Shown piece by piece: positions 1-11,769 of a stretch of DNA of 64,000 nucleotides. The position numbers and the translations under genes were made by a program. The notes below the pieces were generated by a model. That model saw only the letters and a program-made list of their open reading frames with translations. It was not told where the DNA came from and made no database searches. Source of the stretch: Pseudomonas fluorescens (lineage in GTDB: Bacteria; Pseudomonadota; Gammaproteobacteria; Pseudomonadales; Pseudomonadaceae). Where the stretch lies: positions 3,906,001 through 3,970,000 of the forward strand of contig NZ_LT907842.1 of the NCBI RefSeq assembly GCF_900215245.1, in the 5' to 3' direction. The stretch's first letter is position 1, and each line of letters begins with the position of its first letter.

Positions 1-334
1 CGGTGTCAGTGGCTCGGCGCTGACCCTGGCGCCTTCGCTGGGCTGCATCGTCGTCGGCCTGGCGCTCAGTTCCACCGGCGTGTTCCTCGCCCAGGCCGCT
101 GCCAATGCGTTCATCACCGCCACCGCCGGTGACAACAAGGCGGGCGCCGTGGGGGTTTACCTCACGTGTTACTACCTGGGCGGCAGTTGCGGTGCCATCG
201 CACCGGCATTGATCTGGGAGCAGTGGGGCTGGGCCGGCTGCGTGGCACTGATTATCGGTTTTCAACTGCTGACCCTGCTGATCGCACTGACCGGCTGGAA
301 GCTTCATCCACCTGCGTTGATTCAAACCCCATGA
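1..334 (+). CDS. MFS transporter, C-terminal part (cut by window edge)
   Basis: The open frame runs in from the left edge and ends with TGA at 332-334, giving about 110 residues. The sequence is almost entirely hydrophobic, with three or four membrane segments separated by short polar turns such as GDNKAGA, and a WEQWGW stretch before the last helix. This fits the C-terminal end of a major facilitator superfamily permease. The stop overlaps the start of the next MFS gene by ATGA, so the two are probably translationally coupled. Substrate cannot be judged from this fragment. Confidence 0.75.
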   Translation, partial: GVSGSALTLAPSLGCIVVGLALSSTGVFLAQAAANAFITATAGDNKAGAVGVYLTCYYLGGSCGAIAPALIWEQWGWAGCVALIIGFQLLTLLIALTGWKLHPPALIQTP

Positions 335-1524
335 ACGACACCGTCGCCGTGCCTGCCCGCGCCCCCTCCACGCGCCGCCGCGCGCTGATTACCGGTTGCA
401 GCGCCCACGCCGTACACGATGGCCTCACCGACGTCATCTACGTGCTGCTGCCGATCTGGCAGGCGCAATTCGCCTTGTCCTACGCTCAAATCGGCCTATT
501 GCGCGGCGCCTACTCCGGGATGATGGCCGTGTTCCAACTCATGGCCAGCCGCGCCGCCAAACGTTGGGGGCGTATACCGTTGCTGGTGGGCGGCACCGCG
601 TTGGCAGGTATCGCTTACTTATTGGTGGGGCAAGCCACCGGGCTTGGCATGTTGTTGCTGGCTTTGCTATTGGGTGGGCTGGGAGCGAGTACCCAACACC
701 CGCTGGCCTCTTCGATGATTACCGATGCTTATGAGGACGGTGGTGGGGTCAAGCAGGCGTTATCGCAATACAACTTTTCCGGTGACATCGGCAAAACCCT
801 GATCCCGGGGTTGGTGGGCTTGCTGCTGACGGTCATCAGTTGGCGTGCCAGCGCGACCCTGCTGGGGTTGCTCGGGCTGGCGGCGGCAGGGCTGCTGTGG
901 TGGTGGGCGCCTGCTCCGGTGTGCGAATCCGCCGCGACAAAAAACGCCAGGCCCTTGAGTCGAACCGGCTCGGTCATCGGCCTGCGCGCGCTGATCCTCA
1001 CCGGCACCCTCGACAGCGCCGTGCGCATGGGTTTCCTCACGTTCCTGCCGTTCCTGCTGCAAGCCAAAGGTGCGGGCACGGCGGGTATTGGCCTGGCCTT
1101 GACCCTGCTGTTCATTGGCGGTGCGTTCGGCAAATTGTTCTGCGGCTACCTCGGTGCCCGCATCGGCATGATGAAGACCGTATGGCTGACGGAAACCGGC
1201 ACGGCACTGCTGATCGTCGCCGCCGTGTACCTGCCGCTGGGTGGCTTGATGGCGATGTTGCCGGTGTTGGGCCTGGTGCTGAACGGCACGTCTTCGGTGC
1301 TCTACGGCGCCGTGCCGGACCTGGCCGGCGCCGGCAAACGCGAGCAGGCGTTTGCGCTGTTCTACACCGGCACGATAGGCGGCGGGGCGCTGGCGCCGGT
1401 GGTGTTTGGCGGGTTAGGCGATGCGTTGGGTGTGCCGCTGGCGGTGCTGGTGCTGGCGGGGATGTTGTGTGCGACGTTGCCGTTGGCGTGGGTGGTGCAG
1501 CGGGGGATAGCCGTGGACCGTTGA
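331..1524 (+). CDS. MFS transporter, fosmidomycin-resistance (Fsr)-like
   Basis: A 397-residue inner-membrane permease with about twelve hydrophobic segments. The start region, with HAVHDGLTDVIYVLLP followed by SYAQIGLLRGAYSG, resembles the first two helices of Fsr-type major facilitator proteins, which export fosmidomycin and similar small molecules. I chose the ATG at 331 because it overlaps the upstream stop (ATGA) and gives normal family length; longer in-frame extensions run over the upstream gene. The real substrate is unknown. Two adjacent MFS genes in one transcript suggest a paired import/export or resistance function, which is inference. Confidence 0.8.
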   Translation: MNDTVAVPARAPSTRRRALITGCSAHAVHDGLTDVIYVLLPIWQAQFALSYAQIGLLRGAYSGMMAVFQLMASRAAKRWGRIPLLVGGTALAGIAYLLVGQATGLGMLLLALLLGGLGASTQHPLASSMITDAYEDGGGVKQALSQYNFSGDIGKTLIPGLVGLLLTVISWRASATLLGLLGLAAAGLLWWWAPAPVCESAATKNARPLSRTGSVIGLRALILTGTLDSAVRMGFLTFLPFLLQAKGAGTAGIGLALTLLFIGGAFGKLFCGYLGARIGMMKTVWLTETGTALLIVAAVYLPLGGLMAMLPVLGLVLNGTSSVLYGAVPDLAGAGKREQAFALFYTGTIGGGALAPVVFGGLGDALGVPLAVLVLAGMLCATLPLAWVVQRGIAVDR

Positions 1525-1701
1525 CTGGCTCGTTTCGGATGGAAAACTCAGTTCCGTCCTACGTAATTGCACGGGCTGCATGGTTGTAAAGTTCGCGCTT
1601 CAAAAATCCCGGCGCACTTTTCGAATGCCTATCAATCAGTGACGAGTGGCTGTTGCGTGATAGGAAACGATCCGAATAAGCGTGCTATGCGCCAATGACG
1701 T

Positions 1702-1920
1702 ATGGGCGTAGGTAGGATATTTGTCGAATCACCCGTATTTACCGAGGACCTGCCCGCCCACCATCGCTACCTGGCCCTGGCCATTCAGCAAATGCTTGAA
1801 TTGGGGCTGATGCTGGTGGAAGCGGCGCAGGACGGTGTGGACCGCGCCGCGTAGGTTCTTGCGCGCACCGCAACCGGCTTGCCTTCCCAGGCCGCCCATA
1901 CCACGGGGGAGGGGATCCAA
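1702..1920 (+). pseudogene. Possible remnant of a RelE/HigB-type toxin gene
   Basis: The 411-bp stretch 1525-1935 has no intact gene. Inside it, an ATG at 1702 opens a 50-codon frame beginning MGVGRIFVESPVFTEDLP and stopping at 1852-1854. Its start resembles HigB/RelE-family toxins (VFVESxxFT, then a tyrosine and leucine-rich helix). In another frame, around 1890-1920, the DNA reads IPRGRGSKIR, which resembles the conserved IPGTGGxRKxR of that family. That pattern suggests a frameshifted, decayed toxin gene with no antitoxin left beside it. The match is by eye and short, so confidence is low. The rest of the gap shows nothing clear. Confidence 0.25.
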
Positions 1921-1935
1921 AATACGCAAGTCACC

Positions 1936-2241
1936 TTAAAGGGACGCGGTCAACGTAAACGGAATGCGCAACGCGCCGATTGGCCCTTCCCGTGCCCCGC
2001 ACATTTCATCGTGTACGCACTGCTGCACCAGCACGCAAGGAAACGGCGGAACCCGTTGCAACAGGTCGCGCAAATGCGTGGTGGAGCCGATGCGCATCGG
2101 CTTGGCGTCGTCGTCCAACAGCGTCATCTCGACATGATCCAACTTGACGCGCGCGATGTAGAAACCCCCTTCCAGCGACAGCAGTTCCAGCTCACGCACT
2201 TCGCCCTTTACCGCCAGTTCGGTCAGCATTTTCATATTCAT
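1936..2241 (-). CDS. DUF6482-like small conserved protein
   Basis: A 101-residue cytoplasmic protein starting MNMKMLTELAVKGEV and containing ELELLSLEGGFYIARV, an aspartate-rich turn (LLDDDAKPMRIGS), and near the end the VHDEMCG motif. I recognise this layout from a small family common in Pseudomonas (DUF6482), whose function is not known. There is no signal peptide or membrane segment. It lies 23 bp downstream of the DUF3833 lipoprotein gene on the same strand, so the two are probably co-transcribed. The family name is from memory of the motif pattern. Confidence 0.6.
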   Translation of the reverse strand: MNMKMLTELAVKGEVRELELLSLEGGFYIARVKLDHVEMTLLDDDAKPMRIGSTTHLRDLLQRVPPFPCVLVQQCVHDEMCGAREGPIGALRIPFTLTASL

Positions 2242-2264
2242 GATTCACCCTCACTCTCGGTCGT

Positions 2265-2789
2265 TCATTGGCGACGGAAAAACAACGTGATCTGGCCCCA
2301 TTCGACGCCGAACTTGGTCATGCTGGAACGGTTGATCAAGGTGTCCTCGTCCATCAAGTACATCCAGTCGTCCAGGCTGACTTCGTACACCGAACCGTCC
2401 ACCGGCAGGTTGAGTCGGTAGCGCCAACGCAGTGCGTTACCCGCCACTTCGCCGATTGCGTCGCCGACCACATCACCGGCGCGCCCGCGCCAGCGGCCAG
2501 GGCCATCCGGGGTTAGCGTCCACACTCGCTGCTGGCGCGTGCCATCGCTGTACAGGAACCGTTCGTCAAGAATGAGCGCGTCGCCCTCGCGCCGGCTGGT
2601 GATATTCACTTCAAAGCGCTTGGCCACTTCCCCCGAGCGCTTCTGGAAGATCCCCCACGCCTTGACGGGTTTGCTGAAGAAGCGTTGCAGGTCCAACTGC
2701 GGCTGCTGGTCGGCGTAGTGGTCGACCCCTACGCTGCTGCAACTGCTTAAACTCAACACCAGCAACAATGAAACCAGTAGACGTGTCAT
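2265..2789 (-). CDS. DUF3833-type lipoprotein
   Basis: A 174-residue exported protein. The N-terminus is a lipoprotein signal peptide (MTRLLVSLLLVLSLSSC) with a lipobox ending LSSC, so the mature protein should be attached to the membrane by its cysteine. The mature part has KPVKAWGIFQKRSGEV and a C-terminal DWMYLMDEDTLINRSSMTKFG stretch, typical of the DUF3833 family, whose fold suggests lipid or fatty-acid binding but whose role is unproven. I chose the start at 2789 rather than the upstream in-frame ATG at 2825 because it places the signal peptide at the very N-terminus. Confidence 0.75.
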   Translation of the reverse strand: MTRLLVSLLLVLSLSSCSSVGVDHYADQQPQLDLQRFFSKPVKAWGIFQKRSGEVAKRFEVNITSRREGDALILDERFLYSDGTRQQRVWTLTPDGPGRWRGRAGDVVGDAIGEVAGNALRWRYRLNLPVDGSVYEVSLDDWMYLMDEDTLINRSSMTKFGVEWGQITLFFRRQ

Positions 2790-2908
2790 TGCCCGGCTCC
2801 GGGATCGTACGTGGCGAAGTGCCAACGCTCAGACTTGATACTTGTACAGAAATATTGATTTGTACAGGTTTAACCGGACGAATGACGGGTAACTCAAATC
2901 GCGCCCAT

Positions 2909-2941
2909 AAAAAAACCGGTCACCAGGAACCGGTTTTTTTT
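2909..2941. terminator. Bidirectional intrinsic terminator
   Basis: An A-tract, the inverted repeat AACCGGT...ACCGGTT and a T-tract form a hairpin with poly-U on either strand. It sits between the lipoprotein gene's upstream side and the tRNA-Gly gene, and probably ends the leftward tRNA transcript. Confidence 0.75.
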
Positions 2942-2987
2942 ACGCATCCCGCGTCAGAACTATCCTGACGTGAGTGCACTGTTTGAG

Positions 2988-3061
2988 TGGAGCGGGTAGA
3001 GGGAATCGAACCCTCAACTAAAGCTTGGGAAGCTTTCGTTTTGCCACTAAACTATACCCGC
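2988..3061 (-). tRNA. tRNA-Gly (anticodon CCC)
   Basis: On the minus strand the sequence starts GCGGGTA and ends TACCCGCT followed by an encoded CCA. The D arm, T arm (GGGTTCGATTCCC) and a 5-bp anticodon stem AAAGC/GCTTT all close. The seven-base anticodon loop is TTCCCAA, so the anticodon is CCC, reading GGG glycine codons. It closely resembles the E. coli tRNA-Gly of the same anticodon. The gene stands alone, with the terminator at 2909-2941 downstream. Confidence 0.95.
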
Positions 3062-3179
3062 TCAGAGCGGCTGACTTTGTACCAGATGTTCGCCGGGATT
3101 TGAAGTTTTTCTTCGAGAAATGTGTGGGTTGCGTTCATCCAGCCAGTCGACGAACGGACCTCATACTCGCGCAAGCTTG

Positions 3180-3267
3180 TGTGGGAGCGGGCTTGCCCGC
3201 GATGGCGTCACCTGAGTGCAACTGATACACCGAGGCGCTTGCATCGCGGGCAAGCCCGGCTCCCACA
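3180..3267. repeat. REPIN (paired inverted REP sequences)
   Basis: Two REP sequences in opposite orientation, TGTGGGAGCGGGCTTGCCCGC and GCGGGCAAGCCCGGCTCCCACA, enclose a short spacer; total 88 bp. This is the usual form of the Pseudomonas fluorescens extragenic palindromic repeat. It lies between tRNA-Gly and the 3' end of phaG. Related copies are at 8508-8595 and 10959-11048, with a collapsed one at 20320-20345. Confidence 0.9.
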
Positions 3268-3275
3268 TGAGCGGT

Positions 3276-4160
3276 TCAGATCGCAAAGGCATGCTGCGTC
3301 TGCCCCTGGTGATAGCGCAATCGACCCACCTGCCGCTCTGGTTTCAAAAAGCCCACCACCGCCTCTCGACTATCCCGGCATGCCGCCTTGTGTTCCATGT
3401 CCAGGAAATGCCCGGTCGCCTGGATGGTGCTGAAGCTGCTGTTGGCCACATGCTGGCCAAACAATTTGGCGTCTTCAGCGCTGGTGTATTCATCCCATTC
3501 GCCATTCAAAAACAGCACTGGAATGTCGATCTGCCGGGCCGCCTTGAGGTAGCACAGCCGATCGCTGTTGAGCACGTGGCTGATGTGGAAGTGCATCTGC
3601 CCGTATTCGTGCTCGGCCAGGCTACTCACGTGTTTGTAGTTGAAGCGTTTGAACAGCGACGGCAGGTGTTTGCCGATGGTGCTGTTGACCAGGTGGCCGA
3701 CGCGGTCGCGGTCGAGGTTGCCGAGGTAGTCGACGCCGCGTTCAAGGTAGTCGCGCATGGGCGCGTTGATCACCGGTGAGAACGAGCTGATCACCGCCTT
3801 TTCCACGCGCCGTGGCCGGTGGGCGAGGGCAACCAGGGTGGCGGCGCCGCCCCAGGAAAACGACAGAATGTGTTCAGCGGCGAAGTGGTCGATGAGTTCC
3901 AGCAGCAGCTGGCCTTCGACTTCCTTCGTCAGCATCTTCTCATGACGATTATGGATTTTGGAGCGGCCGGCGTAGGGCTGGTCGTACAAAACCACGTTGA
4001 ATTGCGGATACAGGCTTTTCACGGTTTGGGCGAAGGACGCCGTGGTGGCCATGGAGCCGTTGACCAGGATAATGGTCTTGGCCGCTGCGTCCGCGCGATA
4101 GAACTCCGTGTAAACCCGATACTGACCCTGTATATCCAGCACAGCGATTTCTGGCCTCAT
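3276..4160 (-). CDS. phaG: (R)-3-hydroxyacyl-ACP transacylase/thioesterase PhaG
   Basis: A 294-residue alpha/beta-hydrolase that links fatty-acid synthesis to medium-chain polyhydroxyalkanoate precursors by releasing or transferring (R)-3-hydroxyacyl groups from acyl carrier protein. The start MRPEIAVLDIQGQYRVYTEF, the motif LVNGSMATTASFAQTV, the nucleophile-region FSWGGAATL (serine in SWGG), NGEWDEYTSAEDA and the terminal HAFAI match PhaG of P. putida very closely. RhlA of P. aeruginosa shares the fold and the NGxMATTASFA motif but differs at both ends. ATG 4160 is preceded by an AGGAG ribosome-binding site. The gene is monocistronic and followed by a REPIN. Confidence 0.9.
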   Translation of the reverse strand: MRPEIAVLDIQGQYRVYTEFYRADAAAKTIILVNGSMATTASFAQTVKSLYPQFNVVLYDQPYAGRSKIHNRHEKMLTKEVEGQLLLELIDHFAAEHILSFSWGGAATLVALAHRPRRVEKAVISSFSPVINAPMRDYLERGVDYLGNLDRDRVGHLVNSTIGKHLPSLFKRFNYKHVSSLAEHEYGQMHFHISHVLNSDRLCYLKAARQIDIPVLFLNGEWDEYTSAEDAKLFGQHVANSSFSTIQATGHFLDMEHKAACRDSREAVVGFLKPERQVGRLRYHQGQTQHAFAI

Positions 4161-4371
4161 GTCGTAAGACTCCTGGCAAGCGGGTAGTGCGCGCAGAACA
4201 CTCTGCACGAGCTTTGTGACAGGTAGGCATACGCCTGGAAGAGGAGGGCCCATGTCGGTCCGATGGCGGCTGGCCGAGAGGTATTGTTATGGCGGGCTGT
4301 TTGCCTGGAAGGCCCGTAGATCAAGCGCGGGCGGGGCAAGGTGTTTCTTGGAGGTTATAGGCGACTCATCA

Positions 4372-4400
4372 GTCATAATTTGGCTGACGTCTTGATTCAA
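4372..4400 (-). promoter_or_regulatory. Candidate sigma-70 promoter for phaG
   Basis: Reading leftward, TTGAAT (4400-4395), a 17-bp spacer and TATGAC (4377-4372) make a good sigma-70 promoter. It lies in the 304-bp gap between rsuA and phaG and points at phaG, leaving a leader of roughly 200 bases. No other structure is evident in this gap. Confidence 0.4.
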
Positions 4401-4464
4401 GCAGCAGAGCCGCCGCCTCGCAAGGCAATAAATGGGTTTTTTGCCATCACCGGCCGAACGGTCA

Positions 4465-5157
4465 TCAGACCTGTTGGATTTCGTCGTCAGTCAGGGCTCG
4501 ATATTCGCCGGGTGCAAGGCCTGCATCCAGCGCCAAAGGGCCCATGCGCTCGCGGTGCAGGCCGATCACCTTGTTATCGAAATGCCCGAACATACGCTTC
4601 ACCTGGTGATAGCGGCCTTCGATGATGCTCAGTCGCGCTGTCCTTGGCCCCAGCAGTTCCAGCTCGGCGGGCTGGGTGGTGAGGTCTTCAAACGCGAAAT
4701 ACACACCCGCCGCAAACGTCACCGCGTACTCCGGGCCGATGGTCTGCTCGGTTTGCACGCGGTAAACCTTGGGCAGTTTGGTCTGCGGCTGTGTCAGGCG
4801 CCGTGACCACTGGCCGTCGTTGGTGATTAGCATCAGCCCGGTGGTGTTGAAATCCAGGCGCCCGGCAATATGCAGTTCGCCCTTGTCGGGTTCATCCAGC
4901 AGGTCGAGGACGGTCGCGTGTTGTGGGTCAGAGGTGGCGCTGACGCAGCCTTGAGGTTTGTGCAGCATGAAATAACGCGCCGGTTTGCCGGCCTGCACAA
5001 CCTCATGGTCAACGCACACGCGGCTGAATTCGCGCACGTCATGGTGCGGATCGCTGACGGCCACGCCATCGACCGTCACCCGTCGCTCAACCAGCAGCAA
5101 GCGCACTTGCTGGCGATTGAAACGCGGCAAATTGCTGAGGAAACGATCAACGCGCAT
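4465..5157 (-). CDS. rsuA: 16S rRNA pseudouridine(516) synthase RsuA
   Basis: A 230-residue RNA-modifying enzyme. An S4-like RNA-binding domain (residues 1-50, MRVDRFLSNLPRFNRQQVRLLL) is followed by the pseudouridine synthase core. The catalytic motif GRLDFNTTGLML carries the nucleophilic aspartate at about residue 102, and the later motif EGRYHQVKRMFGH is typical of the RsuA/RluB/E/F group. Length and domain order suit RsuA, which modifies U516 of 16S rRNA. Its start overlaps the stop of the upstream CWC gene by one base (TAATG), so they are co-translated. RluE or RluF-type alternatives seem less likely. Confidence 0.8.
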   Translation of the reverse strand: MRVDRFLSNLPRFNRQQVRLLLVERRVTVDGVAVSDPHHDVREFSRVCVDHEVVQAGKPARYFMLHKPQGCVSATSDPQHATVLDLLDEPDKGELHIAGRLDFNTTGLMLITNDGQWSRRLTQPQTKLPKVYRVQTEQTIGPEYAVTFAAGVYFAFEDLTTQPAELELLGPRTARLSIIEGRYHQVKRMFGHFDNKVIGLHRERMGPLALDAGLAPGEYRALTDDEIQQV

Positions 5158-5369
5158 TACGCTGAACCCGCCTCACGCAATTGCGCCTCCACCTGCGCGC
5201 ACCGTGGGCACAGGCAGGCGGTGTTGCGCAGTTCGTCGGGCAGGGCTTCGAGCACCGCCGGGTCAATGCTGACGCTGTAGCACCAGCAGGCTTGGTCGGC
5301 GGTGCGCGGGTCGGCCAGGGCGCAGTCGTTGCGCGCACCACAGGCGGGGCAAAGGGTTGGCGTGTTCAT
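5157..5369 (-). CDS. Cysteine-rich CWC family protein
   Basis: A 70-residue protein with eight cysteines: CPACGARNDC near the start, a central CWCYS, and CLCPRC near the end. The CWC signature defines a small family of probable zinc-binding proteins of unknown role. It sits between the allophanate hydrolase gene (63 bp upstream) and rsuA (1-base overlap) and is probably transcribed with both. Position alone does not prove a link to guanidine use. Confidence 0.8.
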   Translation of the reverse strand: MNTPTLCPACGARNDCALADPRTADQACWCYSVSIDPAVLEALPDELRNTACLCPRCAQVEAQLREAGSA

Positions 5370-5432
5370 CAGTCGGTTCAGGCTGTATCGGGCAGGGCTG
5401 TGCGGTTCCCAGCACGATACAGCGCCGCCGCG

Positions 5433-7205
5433 CTATTGCAAGCTGCGCAGGTAGCCACGCCAGCCGCCGAAGTGGCTGATATCCACGGCGCCCGTCAAAC
5501 CGTAGGGCTCGCAGATGAACCCACTTTCCCAGCGGCCGTCCGCCAGTTGCACCTTGCCGATGCCCAAAGGCGCAGGGATACCGGTCAGGAACGACCCGAG
5601 TTCGCTGCTCGGCAGCTCCCACACTTCCACCTCGATCGCCACGCCACCCTCGCTCACCCGCAGCATGCCGGGGCGATAAGGTGGCCCGCCGGCCAGGGCG
5701 AACAATTGATAGTCCGCTGAGCTGTGGGTGCACGCCAGCAAGCGCGCGCCCCGGCGTAATAATTGCGGGTTCAGCGCCAGCCCTTGCAGGTGCGCGCCGC
5801 ACACCACCAGCCGCGTGACGTCATGGTTGGCGCTGCCTGCCGGTGCGCCCAGTGACGCATCCTGCTGGCGTTGCAACGCATCCGCTACACCCAGCAAGTA
5901 TTGATCGGTAAACGCCCGACCAAACAGCGTCACGCCCCAGGGCAACCCGTTTTCCATCAAGCCGCTGGGCACGGCGACGGCCGCGTAGTCCAGCAAGTTC
6001 ATGAAGTTGGTGTAGTAGCCCAGTTCGGCATTGCGCAGCACCGGCTCGGCGCGCAGTTCTTCCAGCGTGACCGGGCGACCAATGGTCGGCGTCAGCACGC
6101 AATCGAGTGTGTTGAGCAAGCGGTCACATTGTGCTTTCAAGGCTTGCAGACGGTACTGAGCACGGAAGGTGTCGACGCCGGTCACCGCCGGCGCCTTGGC
6201 CAACACGGCACGAATCACCGGCAGCACCGCTTCTGGATCACGCACCATCAATTCACCCGCGACGCTGTAGCGCTCGGCCACCCACGGCCCTTCGTAGAGC
6301 AGGCGCGCGGCGTCGAGGAAGGGCGACAGGTCCAGCGTGACGGGCTCGCCGCCGAGCGCAATCAGGCGCGCGATGGCCTGCTGGAACAGCAGTGGGCCTT
6401 GCTCGCAGCCGAAGAATTCCAGGTCCTGCTCGCGCGGCACGCCAAAGCGAAACGGCTTCGGCGTGCCGAATGCCGAGGCATCATTCCAGGCCGGGTTCTG
6501 GCGGCTGTATGCATCCAGCGGGTCCAGCCTGGCGGTTAACCCCAGCAACTGGCTGGCTTCGCGCGCGGTGCGCGTAAAGGTGGTGACGCAATCCAGCGTA
6601 CGGCACGCCGGCACCACACCCGCCGTGGAAATCAGCCCTTTGCTCGCCTTGAGCCCCACCAGGTTATTCAGCGCCGCCGGCACCCGCCCGGAACCGGCGG
6701 TGTCGGTGCCCAGGGCAAAACTCGCCACGCCCAGGGCGACGGCCAACGACGACCCCGCGCTGGAACCGCCCGCGGGATACTCCGGCAACACACTGTTGGG
6801 GCAGGCGCCATAGGGCGAGCGGCTGCCATTGAGCCCGGTGGCGAACTGATCCAGGTTGGTCTTGCCCAGCGGCACCGCGCCCAAGGCGATCAGTTGCTCG
6901 ACAATCGTCGCGCTGCGCGTCGGTACATAGGCAAAGGCCGGGCAGGCTGCGGTGGTGGGAATGCCCGCCAGGTCGATGTTGTCCTTGATTGCAAAGGGCA
7001 CGCCGAACAGCGGCAATTCGGACGGCTCGCGAGCGTCCAGTGCCGCCAGGTACGGCTCCAGTTCCGCCACGCTGAGCAGGTGGATAAACAGGTGATAGTC
7101 AGGGTTCAACTGCGCCGCTTTTTCGCGCAATTGCAGCAGCAGATCGCGGGGCGTGGTGTCGCCGCTGAGGTAGGCATTGCGCAGGTTGTCCAGTTGCAGA
7201 TTCAT
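5433..7205 (-). CDS. atzF: Allophanate hydrolase (AtzF-type)
   Basis: A 590-residue amidase-signature enzyme that hydrolyses allophanate to ammonia and CO2, the last step of this operon's pathway. The amidase core is residues 30-440, with the motif GVPFAIKDNIDLAGIPTTA (catalytic lysine), the serine cluster PAGGSSAGSSLAVALG and GTDTAGSGRVPAA. A C-terminal domain of about 130 residues typical of AtzF follows. I use ATG 7205 (MNLQLDNLRNAYLSG). A GTG at 7241, overlapping the end of the carboxylase gene, would add 12 residues and is the alternative start. The gene lies directly after the biotin carboxylase gene. Confidence 0.9.
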   Translation of the reverse strand: MNLQLDNLRNAYLSGDTTPRDLLLQLREKAAQLNPDYHLFIHLLSVAELEPYLAALDAREPSELPLFGVPFAIKDNIDLAGIPTTAACPAFAYVPTRSATIVEQLIALGAVPLGKTNLDQFATGLNGSRSPYGACPNSVLPEYPAGGSSAGSSLAVALGVASFALGTDTAGSGRVPAALNNLVGLKASKGLISTAGVVPACRTLDCVTTFTRTAREASQLLGLTARLDPLDAYSRQNPAWNDASAFGTPKPFRFGVPREQDLEFFGCEQGPLLFQQAIARLIALGGEPVTLDLSPFLDAARLLYEGPWVAERYSVAGELMVRDPEAVLPVIRAVLAKAPAVTGVDTFRAQYRLQALKAQCDRLLNTLDCVLTPTIGRPVTLEELRAEPVLRNAELGYYTNFMNLLDYAAVAVPSGLMENGLPWGVTLFGRAFTDQYLLGVADALQRQQDASLGAPAGSANHDVTRLVVCGAHLQGLALNPQLLRRGARLLACTHSSADYQLFALAGGPPYRPGMLRVSEGGVAIEVEVWELPSSELGSFLTGIPAPLGIGKVQLADGRWESGFICEPYGLTGAVDISHFGGWRGYLRSLQ

Positions 7206-7233
7206 GGCTTGTCCGCCTGTCGAAAAAGAAAAG

Positions 7234-10872
<3,639 letters not shown>

Positions 10873-10958
10873 GGCAAAACCCTGCGGGCCGTCCCGCCAA
10901 TTGGGGTGCGCGCCAGGGTCGTCCGTGGCGCAAATCTCGGGTGGTGAAAGCGGTCAAC

Positions 10959-11048
10959 TGTGGGAACGGGCTTGCCCGCGATGGCGGTGTGTCTGTCCCC
11001 TTATTTATTGGAAGATTCACCTCCATCGCAGGCAAGCCAGCTCCCACA
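10959..11048. repeat. REPIN between the carboxylase and DUF1989 genes
   Basis: Inverted REP units TGTGGGAACGGGCTTGCCCGC and GCAGGCAAGCCAGCTCCCACA enclose a spacer containing CCTTATTTATTGG; 90 bp. It sits in the 258-bp gap 10873-11130 inside the guanidine operon. It could form a strong RNA hairpin affecting mRNA stability between the two segments. The remainder of the gap holds a candidate 27-codon ORF. Confidence 0.88.
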
Positions 11049-11056
11049 GGGAACCT

Positions 11057-11140
11057 TCAGCGTTTTTGCAGGCACTGCCCGGCGCGGGCCTGGCACAGGG
11101 CAAATAACCAACGGCGCAGGCGCTTGAGTTTCAGTTCCAT
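11057..11140 (-). CDS. Candidate 27-residue basic small protein
   Basis: An ATG at 11140 lies inside the last codons of the upstream DUF1989 gene (overlap of 10 bases) and opens MELKLKRLRRWLFALC..., ending in CLQKR with TGA at 11057-11059. The peptide is rich in lysine, arginine and leucine, with one short hydrophobic helix. The overlap would allow translational coupling. It is short, and I know of no matching family, so it may be chance. Confidence 0.3.
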   Translation of the reverse strand: MELKLKRLRRWLFALCQARAGQCLQKR

Positions 11141-11760
11141 ACCAGTAGCTCCGCAGGGGTTGGGTTGTAGGCGTTGCACGGGTTGTTCAGTTGCGGGCAG
11201 TTGGAAATCAGCACGATCACGTCCATCTCCGCGCGCAGGTCGACGTACTTGCCAGGGGCGGAGATGCCGTCTTCAAACGTCAGCCCACCGTCGGCCGTGA
11301 CCGGCACATTCATGAAGAAATTGATGTTCGGCCCGATGTCGCTTTTGCCCAGACGCCCGTCGTGCGCACAGGCGCGCAGGTAGTTATCGCGGCAGCTGTG
11401 CATGTAGCGTTTTTCCAGGGCATAGCGCACGGTGTTGCTCTCTTGGGCACAGGCGCCGCCGAGGGTGTCGTGACGCCCGCAGGTGTCGTCGACGAGGGTC
11501 AGCATCGGCTGGCCAAGGTTGGAATACAGCACGCTGCCGGTGCTCAGGTACACGCTGTTTTGCCGACGTAACGTGCGTTGCACGTCGTAGCGCTCGCGCG
11601 GGTTTTTAAGGCTGTAGAACAACGTGTCGACAGCCTGGTTGCCTTCAAGGTCGAGGATGCGCAACGTCTGGCCGGCCTTGACCTCCATCAGCCACGGCTC
11701 GCCGGCGGGAATCGTGGCGCGGTACACGGCGGCGTCCGGGTGTTTCAGTGCGATAGACAT
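11131..11760 (-). CDS. DUF1989 protein UAAP2, probable carboxyguanidine deiminase subunit
   Basis: A 209-residue cytoplasmic protein, the second of a DUF1989 pair long called urea amidolyase-associated proteins. Work on bacterial guanidine use assigned such pairs (CgdA/CgdB) as the deiminase that turns carboxyguanidine into allophanate and ammonia. Visible features: AGQTLRILDLEGNQAVDTLFY, QNSVYLSTGSVLYSN, DTCGRHDTLGGACAQ and PNINFFMNVPV, with conserved cysteines and histidines that could bind metal. It is separated by 9 bp from the UAAP1 gene and lies between transporter and carboxylase genes. The functional claim rests on the family and the riboswitch. Confidence 0.85.
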   Translation of the reverse strand: MSIALKHPDAAVYRATIPAGEPWLMEVKAGQTLRILDLEGNQAVDTLFYSLKNPRERYDVQRTLRRQNSVYLSTGSVLYSNLGQPMLTLVDDTCGRHDTLGGACAQESNTVRYALEKRYMHSCRDNYLRACAHDGRLGKSDIGPNINFFMNVPVTADGGLTFEDGISAPGKYVDLRAEMDVIVLISNCPQLNNPCNAYNPTPAELLVWN

Positions 11761-11769
11761 GGCAGCTCC

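Noticed and set aside
3062..3275. Short plus-strand frames near tRNA-Gly
   Set aside because: They run across the tRNA and the REPIN and have no coding features.
3276..4160. RhlA (rhamnolipid precursor synthase) assignment
   Set aside because: The start, middle and HAFAI ending follow PhaG much more closely, and no rhlB neighbour is present.
4465..5157. RluE/RluF-type assignment for the pseudouridine synthase
   Set aside because: Length and motif spacing fit RsuA at least as well; kept as RsuA with moderate confidence.
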